Made by a program: the position numbers and the translations under genes. The notes below the pieces were generated by a model. The model was not told where the DNA came from. It saw only the letters and a program-made list of their open reading frames with translations, and did no database searches. A DNA stretch of 19,030 nucleotides from Rhodanobacter sp. UBA5168 (GTDB taxonomy: Bacteria > Pseudomonadota > Gammaproteobacteria > Xanthomonadales > Rhodanobacteraceae), in contig DHXA01000204.1 in assembly GCA_002413455.1 (NCBI GenBank), forward strand, positions 15,713-34,742, read 5' to 3'. This document shows, one piece after another, positions 13,265-19,030 of the stretch (position 1 is the first letter of the stretch; every line of letters begins with the position of its first letter).

Positions 13265-14602
13265 TCAGGCCTTGGCGGCCGGGCGCGAGTTCGAACGACG
13301 GCGTTGATTGCCGGCGGCGTGATCGCCACGGCCTTGCGGCGCGTAGCCGTTTGGCCGAGCCGAACCGGCGGGTTTGCCTTGGCGCGGCGCGCGCGATTGA
13401 CGTTGCCCGCCACCACCACCGCCGCCACCCTGTTTCGGGCGCGGCGCGCCGGCATCCAGACGGAGCGGTGCGGACGGCTCGTAGCCGGTGATCGGTGTAA
13501 TCGCAATGTCCTGCTTGAGCAGTTTGCGGATGTCGAACAGAAGGCCGGATTCGTCGTGACTGACCAGCGACACGGCGAGGCCTTCCATGCCGGCACGACC
13601 GGTGCGGCCGATGCGGTGCACGTAGTCCTCGGCGACCGACGGCAGATCGAAGTTGATCACGATCGGCAACTGCTCGATGTCGATGCCGCGGGCGGCGATG
13701 TCGGTGGCCACCAGCACGGTGACGCGGCCGCTCTTGAAATCGCTGAGTGCGCGGGTGCGGGCATTCTGGCTCTTGTTGCCGTGGATCGCGGCGGTGCGCA
13801 GACCCGAGGCATTCAAGAACGTCACCAGCTTGTCGGCGCCATGCTTGGTGCGGCTGAACACCAGCGACTGGCGGCGACTGTCGGCCGACAGCAGGTGCAG
13901 CAGCAGGTCGCGCTTGCGCGAGGTGTCGACCGGGTGCACCTGATGGCTGACCAGGGTCGCCACGGCGTTCGGGGTGTCCACCGAGATCTCGCGCGGGTTG
14001 TGCATGAATTCCATCGCCAGCGTCTTGATCACCGGTGCGAAGGTGGCTGAGAACAGCAGGGTCTGACGCTTCTTCGGCAGGGCGACAAGGATGCGCTTGA
14101 GGGCGGGCAGGAAACCCATGTCGAGCATGCGGTCGGCCTCGTCCAGCACCAGCGTTTCCACGGCGGACAGGTCCAGCGTGCGCTGCTGCATGTGGTCCAT
14201 CAAGCGGCCGGGGGTGGCGATGACGACATCCACGCCGCGGCGCAGCGCGTTGATCTGCGGGCCCATGCTGACGCCGCCGAAGATGGTGGTGGCGCTGACC
14301 TGCATGTGCTTGCCGTAGTCGCGCAGGTTTTCATGCACCTGGGCGGCCAGTTCGCGGGTCGGGGTGAGGACCAGCGCGCGCGGGCGGCGGGTCATGGTCT
14401 GGCCTGCGGTGGACAGTTTCTGCAGCAGCGGCAGCGCGAACGCAGCGGTCTTGCCGGTGCCGGTCTGGGCGGCGGCGAGCAGGTCGTGACCTGCCAGTGC
14501 CGGCGGGATCGCGGCGGACTGGATCGGCGTGGGCTGGGTATAGCCGTAATCGGCAAGCGCACGCAACAACGCGGGCGCAAGGCCCAGCGAATCAAAAGAC
14601 AT
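13265..14602 (-). CDS. rhlE: DEAD-box ATP-dependent RNA helicase RhlE
   Basis: A 445-residue helicase. It shows the Q motif (Q28), AQTGTGKT (45-52), [20 protein letters not shown] (154-157), SAT (185-187), [12 protein letters not shown] and [10 protein letters not shown]. The start MSFDSLGL and the [10 protein letters not shown] segment are typical of RhlE. The C-terminus from about residue 390 is a glycine-run plus Arg/Gln/Ser-rich basic tail without a folded domain, as in RhlE proteins that bind RNA nonspecifically. RhlE acts in ribosome assembly and RNA turnover and is often cold-related. Its Shine-Dalgarno is inside a hairpin. It ends at the bidirectional terminator shared with fghA. Confidence 0.95.
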   Translation of the reverse strand: MSFDSLGLAPALLRALADYGYTQPTPIQSAAIPPALAGHDLLAAAQTGTGKTAAFALPLLQKLSTAGQTMTRRPRALVLTPTRELAAQVHENLRDYGKHMQVSATTIFGGVSMGPQINALRRGVDVVIATPGRLMDHMQQRTLDLSAVETLVLDEADRMLDMGFLPALKRILVALPKKRQTLLFSATFAPVIKTLAMEFMHNPREISVDTPNAVATLVSHQVHPVDTSRKRDLLLHLLSADSRRQSLVFSRTKHGADKLVTFLNASGLRTAAIHGNKSQNARTRALSDFKSGRVTVLVATDIAARGIDIEQLPIVINFDLPSVAEDYVHRIGRTGRAGMEGLAVSLVSHDESGLLFDIRKLLKQDIAITPITGYEPSAPLRLDAGAPRPKQGGGGGGGGQRQSRAPRQGKPAGSARPNGYAPQGRGDHAAGNQRRRSNSRPAAKA

Positions 14603-14605
14603 GTG

Positions 14606-14629
14606 ACACTCCTGAGCAACCCGGAGTGT
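14606..14629 (-). promoter_or_regulatory. Hairpin that buries the rhlE ribosome-binding site
   Basis: In the rhlE mRNA, ACACTCC (from 14629) pairs perfectly with GGAGTGT (to 14606) over a 10-base loop. The GGAG in the 3' arm is the Shine-Dalgarno, 6 bases before the ATG at 14602. A 7-base stem of this kind could reduce translation until it is melted by heat, a protein or a helicase. Confidence 0.55.
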
Positions 14630-14675
14630 TCATACCGTGTTGCAGACTAAGGGGAAAGGGCGGCAGTGCACCGCA

Positions 14676-14692
14676 GCAGTCAGAGCGACTGC
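14676..14692 (-). promoter_or_regulatory. Upstream hairpin in the rhlE leader
   Basis: GCAGTC (14676-14681) and GACTGC (14687-14692) form a 6-base perfect stem with a 5-base loop. It would lie just inside the 5' end of the leader if transcription starts from the -10 at 14705-14700. It has no known function. Confidence 0.3.
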
Positions 14693-14699
14693 GCCGGCA

Positions 14700-14705
14700 A
14701 GTATA
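14700..14705 (-). promoter_or_regulatory. Candidate -10 element of rhlE
   Basis: TATACT on the minus strand (14705-14700) matches five of six consensus bases and lies about 98 bases before the rhlE ATG, predicting a leader near 90 bases. No good -35 is present at 16-18 bases. A nearer TATGAA (about 30 bases before the ATG) is a weaker alternative. Confidence 0.35.
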
Positions 14706-14780
14706 GCGGGTCAATGGGCCGGCGTCTGCATCGGTTGCGATCAACCTGAACGTGGCCGTTGCCCAGAGCGTGAAGCCACC

Positions 14781-15437
14781 TCAGCGGCGTGCGCGCGCCA
14801 CGATCAGATAGCTGTTGTACGGGGTGCGTCCGCGCAGCGATTCGATGCGCACATCGAGTCCGGCATCTTCCAGCGGTCCACACAATTCGGTGGCAGTGGG
14901 ATAGTGCTGCGCGCCGCCGGGAATCCAGCCCGAGACGCGCAGGAAGAATTCCTCCACACGGGTGGCATGGAAGCGCCAGTTCGGTTCGCGCAGCACACTG
15001 CGGATGACCAGACGGCCGTCGGGCGCCAGATGTCTTATGGCAGCCTGCAGCAAACTGCGCTGCCGCTCGGCGTCCAGATAGTGCAGCACGTCGAGCAGGG
15101 CAACGTGTCCGTGCACGGCGGGGAGTTCATCTGCCTCGGCATGTTGCAGGTTCACCAAGGCGTCGAGTCCGCCGCGATGAGCTGCACGCTGCGCGGCGCC
15201 GATCTTGCGGCGATCGTGGTCGAACCCGAGGTAAGGCTGCGCGTGTCCCACGGCATTCAGATACTGGCCGAGCAGACCGAGGCCGCAACCGATGTCGAGC
15301 AACGGCAGCGGAATGCCGGCGATGGCCGTCGCGGTGGCGGCGTATGCGGGGTCGACGCGCAGCTTCCAGCGCACGTGGCATCGCTGCAGCCGGCCATCGT
15401 AGCGCCTGGCGATCATTTCGCGGTTGGTGCTATCCAT
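14781..15437 (-). CDS. Class I SAM-dependent methyltransferase
   Basis: 218 residues. Motif I is LLDIGCGLGLL (D48 to G54), then YLGFDHDRRKI for strand 2 and VALLDVLHYLD for motif II. APDGRLVIRSV and a C-terminal YNSYLIVARAR strand complete the fold. AGGA sits 5 bases before the ATG at 15437, which decides the start; the open frame extends to 15635 but without family likeness. The R-W-K-L-R-x-D-P segment before motif I and the overall layout remind me of methyltransferases in aryl-polyene/xanthomonadin clusters, but no other gene of such a cluster is here. It is divergent from the MFS transporter and lies upstream of rhlE on the same strand. Confidence 0.88.
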   Translation of the reverse strand: MDSTNREMIARRYDGRLQRCHVRWKLRVDPAYAATATAIAGIPLPLLDIGCGLGLLGQYLNAVGHAQPYLGFDHDRRKIGAAQRAAHRGGLDALVNLQHAEADELPAVHGHVALLDVLHYLDAERQRSLLQAAIRHLAPDGRLVIRSVLREPNWRFHATRVEEFFLRVSGWIPGGAQHYPTATELCGPLEDAGLDVRIESLRGRTPYNSYLIVARARR

Positions 15438-15585
15438 CCGGATCCTGCGTGTCGATGGCTGCGCGAAGCCTAGGTCATTGCAGGCGGGCGCGCCATCGCG
15501 ACGTGGAGCACGGCTGCTGTTGTGCGATTGCTCGTTGCGGCGTTTACGATACGGCCTTACGCCATGCGTTCCGGGGAGAGATCTG

Positions 15586-16815
15586 ATGTCGCTGTTTGCA
15601 CCCTTGCGTGAACTCGATTCCACCCAGCGACACACGGTGCTGGCCAGTTTTCTCGGCTGGACGCTGGACGCGTTCGACTACTTTCTGCTGACCTTCGTCA
15701 TAGTCACCGTGGCGAAGGAGTTCGAGGTGGGTACGGCGCAGATTACCTACGCGCTGTTCCTGACCTTGGCCGCGCGGCCGCTGGGCGCGTTGTTGTTCGG
15801 GCGACTGGCTGATCGTTTCGGACGGCGGCCGATCCTGATGCTCGACGTGATCCTGTTCTCGGTGTTCGAGTTCGCCACCGCGTTCTCGACATCGCTCACC
15901 ATGCTGCTGGTGCTGCGCTTCCTGTTTGGCGTGGCGATGGGCGGTGAGTGGGGCATCGGCGCGTCGTTGGCCATGGAGTCGATACCGGCCAAGGCCCGCG
16001 GCGCGGTATCGGGTCTGCTGCAGAGCGGCTACCCCTGCGGCTTCTTTCTTGCGGCGCTGGCGAACTGGCTGCTGGTCGACCATATCGGCTGGCGCGGGCT
16101 ATTCGTGGTTGGCGCGATCCCGGCGCTGCTGGTGCTGTACATCCGCCGCAAGGTGCCTGAATCGGCGGTATGGCAGGAAGGACGAAAAGCGGCGAAGCGG
16201 CCCGGCCTGGGCGAGGCCATGCGTGGCCAGTGGAAGCTGGCGGTTTACCTGATGCTGCTGATGATGGCGTTCAACATGTTCAGCCATGGTTCGCAGGACA
16301 TGTATCACACCTTTGAGGAGATCAACCTGCACCTGCCCACGGGTTCGGCGACCGCCTTCGTGCTGGTGGCGCTGCTGAACCTCGGTGCGCTGGTCGGTGG
16401 CCTGTACTTCGGTGCGTTGTCGGAGCGGATCGGTCGGCGCAAGGCGATGATGATCGCCGCATTGCTGGCGATCCCGGTGATTCCTCTGTGGATGTATGGC
16501 GGCTCGCTGATCCTGCTGGGCCTGGGGGCATTCCTGATCCAGGTGATGGTGCAGGGTGCCTGGGGCGTGGTGCCAACCCATCTGAACGAACTGTCGCCCG
16601 CGGCGGTGCGCGGCACCTTGCCTGGGTTTGCGTATCAAATGGGCAACCTGCTGGCGGCGGTCACCGCCACGGCACAAACGTGGCTCGCGCAGCGACATGG
16701 CGGCGATTTCGCATTCGCAATGTCGCTGTGGATGGTGCTGGTAGCGGCGCTGCTGGCCTTGCTGTTGTGGCTGGGGCCGGAGGCACGGGGGGTGGGTTTC
16801 AGTCAGGCAGAGTGA
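15586..16815 (+). CDS. MFS transporter, sialate/lactate:H+ symporter (SHS) type
   Basis: A 409-residue, roughly 12-span major facilitator protein of the inner membrane. The loop 2-3 motif is GRLADRFGRRP, repeated in weaker form in the second half as GALSERIGRRK. FLGWTLDAFDYFLLTFV in the first helix and GVAMGGEWGIGASLAMESIPAK resemble the SHS group, which takes up lactate, pyruvate or sialate with protons. The substrate cannot be assigned. GGGGAG before the ATG at 15586 sets the start; an in-frame GTG-type start at 15424 would add 54 residues with no membrane character. It is divergent from the methyltransferase across 148 bases. Confidence 0.92.
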   Translation: MSLFAPLRELDSTQRHTVLASFLGWTLDAFDYFLLTFVIVTVAKEFEVGTAQITYALFLTLAARPLGALLFGRLADRFGRRPILMLDVILFSVFEFATAFSTSLTMLLVLRFLFGVAMGGEWGIGASLAMESIPAKARGAVSGLLQSGYPCGFFLAALANWLLVDHIGWRGLFVVGAIPALLVLYIRRKVPESAVWQEGRKAAKRPGLGEAMRGQWKLAVYLMLLMMAFNMFSHGSQDMYHTFEEINLHLPTGSATAFVLVALLNLGALVGGLYFGALSERIGRRKAMMIAALLAIPVIPLWMYGGSLILLGLGAFLIQVMVQGAWGVVPTHLNELSPAAVRGTLPGFAYQMGNLLAAVTATAQTWLAQRHGGDFAFAMSLWMVLVAALLALLLWLGPEARGVGFSQAE

Positions 16816-16846
16816 TCCCCTGAGCGGCGGTTGCTGGCCCGCGTGC

Positions 16847-16855
16847 TGCTAGAAT
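16847..16855 (+). promoter_or_regulatory. Extended -10 promoter element of slyD
   Basis: TGC-TAGAAT is an extended -10, with the hexamer at 16850-16855, 31 bases before the slyD ATG. TTGCTG at 16831-16836 is only 13 bases away, too close to be a proper -35. Confidence 0.45.
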
Positions 16856-16886
16856 CCGCTGTTTGATCCCATCGACGAGACAGGCA

Positions 16887-17372
16887 ATGAAGGCTGGCAA
16901 GGACAAGGTCATCGCGATTCACTACACCCTGACGGTGGACGGTGAAAAGGTTGAGAGCTCGCACGATCGCGACGAGCAGCTGTGGATCCTGCTCGGCCAC
17001 GGCCAGCTGATCGCCGGTCTGGAGTCCGCGCTGGATGGGCATGAGGCTGGCGATGTGTTGTCAGTGGACGTGGCAGCAGCCGATGGTTACGGCGAGCGCC
17101 AGGAAGGCCAGATCCAGCGCATGTCGAAGAAGTATTTTCCGCAGGCGAATCGCCTCAAGCCGGGCATGACGACCGTGCTGCAATTGAAGGATGGCGGGCA
17201 ACGCGCGGTGACCGTGCACAAGGTGGGCATGAGCACGATCGATGTGGACGTGAATCATCCGATGGCTGGCAAGACACTGCATTTCGACGTGGCCATCGGC
17301 GAAGTGCGGGATGCCACGGAGGAAGAGGTCCAGCACGGCCACGCGCATGCACCGGGTGCCGAAGCACATTGA
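16887..17372 (+). CDS. slyD: FKBP-type peptidyl-prolyl isomerase SlyD
   Basis: A 161-residue prolyl isomerase and chaperone. The FKBP part covers about residues 1-70 and 120-150 (VIAIHYTLTVDGE, LLGHGQLIAGLE, NHPMAGKTLHFDV). The insert-in-flap chaperone domain lies between them. The C-terminus is a short His-rich tail (HGHAHAPGAEAH), well below the long metal-binding tail of E. coli SlyD, so nickel binding may be limited. SlyD helps fold proteins in the cytoplasm and delivers nickel to hydrogenase in enterics; the second role is doubtful here. The ATG at 16887 gives the family start (MKAGKDKVI); an in-frame start at 16863 adds eight unrelated residues. It ends at a strong bidirectional terminator. 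Confidence 0.95.
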   Translation: MKAGKDKVIAIHYTLTVDGEKVESSHDRDEQLWILLGHGQLIAGLESALDGHEAGDVLSVDVAAADGYGERQEGQIQRMSKKYFPQANRLKPGMTTVLQLKDGGQRAVTVHKVGMSTIDVDVNHPMAGKTLHFDVAIGEVRDATEEEVQHGHAHAPGAEAH

Positions 17373-17396
17373 AAGCCTGCCGGCTCGAATAAAGTA

Positions 17397-17433
17397 AAAA
17401 CCACAACGGCGCCCAAGGCGCCGTTGTGGTTTT
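17397..17433. terminator. Bidirectional rho-independent terminator between slyD and the NlpC/P60 gene
   Basis: A perfect 17-base inverted repeat (arms 17397-17413 and 17417-17433) with loop CAA. The arms start with AAAA and end in TTTT, giving a T-tract on both strands. It lies 24 bases after slyD and 37 bases past the convergent NlpC/P60 gene. This is the clearest intrinsic terminator in the window. Confidence 0.93.
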
Positions 17434-17470
17434 GCCCCTTCTCCCTTCGGACGTGCCGCACAGGCTGCCC

Positions 17471-18046
17471 TCAATCCAGCACGCGCTTCCCATACGCAAA
17501 ATGATCGCCCCAGTACGGTCCGTCGATGTCGTCCAGCCGCACCGTTCCGCCGCTGTTCGGCGCATGCACGAAGCGGCCCTTGCCTACATATACGCCAACG
17601 TGGCTGATTGCGCCGTTGATGTCGAAGAACACCAGATCGCCGCTGGCCAACTGGGTCATACGGCGCACGTTGCGACCGTCCATCGTCGCCATGTCATGCG
17701 AAGTGCGCGGCAGCTTGATGCGGGCGGCAGTGCGATAGATGTAGTCGACCAGGCCGCTGCAATCGAAACCGCCTGCCGGCGTATTGCCGCCCCAGCGATA
17801 TGGAGTGCCGACCAGCCCGATCGCGCGGAACAGGATGTCGTTCGCTTCACTGGCGCTGGCGGCCGAGGGTGCGCGCGGCGGCAGATCCGCCAGAGCGGAG
17901 CGCGAGGTCTTGAAGGTGGGTTGGCGCCGGTGCGGACTGCTGGCGCAGGCGGCCAGCAACAGAATCAGGACACCCAAGAACAGCAGCTTCGCGCCACGCG
18001 CTGGCGATGGCCTGGAGGTAAATCGGAATGCTGGATCAGGGTGCAT
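17471..18046 (-). CDS. NlpC/P60 family lipoprotein endopeptidase
   Basis: 191 residues. The N-terminus has a signal with lipobox L-A-A-C (LILLLAACASS), so it should be a lipid-anchored envelope protein. The C40 domain follows: GTPYRWGGNTPAGGFDCSGLV with the catalytic cysteine in DCSG, then SHVGVYVGKGRFVHAP with the catalytic histidine in SHVG and a further His in RFVHA. These enzymes cut the peptide stems of peptidoglycan, like E. coli Spr (MepS) and NlpC. A GAGG 7 bases before the ATG at 18046 supports the start. It lies 60 bases after the M56-TonB gene on the same strand, so co-transcription is possible. Confidence 0.94.
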   Translation of the reverse strand: MHPDPAFRFTSRPSPARGAKLLFLGVLILLLAACASSPHRRQPTFKTSRSALADLPPRAPSAASASEANDILFRAIGLVGTPYRWGGNTPAGGFDCSGLVDYIYRTAARIKLPRTSHDMATMDGRNVRRMTQLASGDLVFFDINGAISHVGVYVGKGRFVHAPNSGGTVRLDDIDGPYWGDHFAYGKRVLD

Positions 18047-18106
18047 GCGATAACCTCGACTTGAGCCAGGCAGAGGTTATCAAATCAATAAGTTGGATGG
18101 AAGTTC

Positions 18107-19030
18107 TCAGGAATTGGGCGAAGCTTGGGGTGGCGCAGGCGGTAGCGGATCCAGGCTGAATTTGACGGGGACACGCGCGTAACTTTCGACCGGCTTGCCT
18201 CCTCTCGTGCCGGGGCTGAAGCGCCATTGTGCTGCTGCCTCGCTGGCAGCCGTGACCAGACTTGGTGCTGCGTTGGTGCCGCGCTCCGCTTCGATCTTTC
18301 TTGGTGTGCCGTCCGTGCCTACCAGCACACTCAGCACTACAGTGCCCTCTTGCTTGTTCTTGATCGCGTCCGCTGGATAACGAGGTTGGAATCGCGTGTT
18401 GTAGTCCACGTCGGCTGTGGCCTGCTGGTCGGATGCGGGAGGTGTTGTGGCCTGCGCCACGAACACGCTGCCGGCCATTATTGTGGTCAGACAGATGAAT
18501 CCGATCCGGCGACGTAAAGTGCCGGGACGACGATGCTGGATCATGCTCAGTCGCTCCTTCAGTTGTGGCTCCGCGAGCCACGGAATCAACGCCGGCGCAG
18601 TGCTCGAGCCGGTGCTGTGCAGCAGGGTGCGTGCGTACCGCGCTGCGTCCTGCGGCGATTGGTGCAGCACGCGCTCGTCGCAGGCCAGCTCCTGATCCAG
18701 CCGCAGTCGCGGTAGTGCGAGCCAGGCCAGCGGATGGAACCAAAGCAGGGCGGCTGCCAGTTCGGCCAGCAGGCTCCACAACGCATCGCCGCGGCGCAGA
18801 TGCATGCTTTCATGCTGCAGCACCAGCCGCCGTTCGCCGGCATCGAAGCGGTCCAGGAAATCCGCCGGCAGCAATACCAGGCTTTGCGGTGCCCACAACA
18901 CGGCCGGGCCAGCCGCGTGCAGCCGCAGGTGGCACGGATCCAGATCGCCCATGTCTGCACGCAGCGCACACAGCATGCCAGCGGGCAGCGGGCGAATCTG
19001 CCGCCGCAGCTGTCCGTAGTGCATCGCCAG
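18107..19030 (-). CDS. M56 (BlaR1-like) metallopeptidase with TonB C-terminal domain, partial
   Basis: The 5' end lies past the right edge; codons stay open through 19030 upstream of the first methionine seen (19024). The visible part has LQHESMHLRRGD, the HExxH zinc site. It is followed by a membrane span (LLAELAAALLWFHPLAW) and LRLDQELACDE, which holds the likely third ligand; this order is that of the M56/BlaR1 family. After another hydrophobic stretch (IGFICLTTIMAGSVFVAQA) comes a periplasmic TonB_C domain: RYPADAIKNKQEGTVVLSVL, then AAQWRFSPG and VPVKFSL. BlaR1 senses beta-lactams and cleaves the repressor BlaI; the TonB-like end is common in Xanthomonadales. A BlaI-type gene may lie just outside, to the right. 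Confidence 0.93.
   Translation of the reverse strand: MAMHYGQLRRQIRPLPAGMLCALRADMGDLDPCHLRLHAAGPAVLWAPQSLVLLPADFLDRFDAGERRLVLQHESMHLRRGDALWSLLAELAAALLWFHPLAWLALPRLRLDQELACDERVLHQSPQDAARYARTLLHSTGSSTAPALIPWLAEPQLKERLSMIQHRRPGTLRRRIGFICLTTIMAGSVFVAQATTPPASDQQATADVDYNTRFQPRYPADAIKNKQEGTVVLSVLVGTDGTPRKIEAERGTNAAPSLVTAASEAAAQWRFSPGTRGGKPVESYARVPVKFSLDPLPPAPPQASPNS

Noticed and set aside
16831..16855. TTGCTG plus TAGAAT as a full sigma-70 promoter of slyD.
   Set aside because: The spacer is only 13 bases; the extended -10 alone is the better reading.
1..19030. A mobile element, phage remnant, CRISPR array, or defence island.
   Set aside because: No transposase, integrase, direct-repeat array, tRNA-flanked edge or defence gene family was found; the CPBP protease alone does not make an Abi system.

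Overview
The window is about 19 kb of gene-dense, GC-rich chromosomal DNA. It reads as a gammaproteobacterium of the Xanthomonadales (Lysobacterales), probably close to Rhodanobacter, Dyella or Luteibacter. That placement rests on gene content and protein style (TPR-sulfotransferase, M56-TonB fusion, CsdA with a long charged linker, SlyD with a short His tail), so it is inference. I see no IS element, integrase, CRISPR array, rRNA or tRNA. No stretch longer than about 180 bases lacks a gene.

Layout, left to right. Bases 100-4797 hold small housekeeping or unlinked genes: a GNAT acetyltransferase and Maf (+), a CPBP membrane protease (-), a SAM methyltransferase (+), a MAPEG membrane protein (-), the zinc metallopeptidase YpfJ (+) and a YkgJ-type cysteine-cluster protein (+). 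Bases 4819-7657 form a divergent stress module. An ECF sigma factor and its overlapping zinc-finger anti-sigma factor point left; a Tat-exported metallophosphoesterase and a translationally coupled type-1 copper cupredoxin point right. The shared control region has two matching ECF-like promoters facing away from each other and two perfect hairpins in the rightward leader. A DODA-type dioxygenase (ygiD-like) meets the cupredoxin tail to tail.

Bases 8563-12200 carry a TPR-sulfotransferase and the DEAD-box helicase CsdA/DeaD, both leftward. S-formylglutathione hydrolase (+) follows and shares a bidirectional terminator with a second DEAD-box helicase, RhlE (-). The Shine-Dalgarno of rhlE sits inside a hairpin. 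A class I methyltransferase (-) is divergent from an MFS transporter (+), then SlyD (+) ends in another strong bidirectional terminator. The right end holds an NlpC/P60 lipoprotein (-) and a partial M56 (BlaR1-like) metallopeptidase with a TonB C-terminal domain (-), cut by the window edge.

The most interesting part is the sigma/anti-sigma/metallophosphoesterase/cupredoxin module with its near-symmetrical control region. It looks like a self-contained envelope-stress or metal-stress regulon of unknown inducer. The rest is mostly ordinary chromosome, with the rhlE leader hairpin as the second regulatory point of note.
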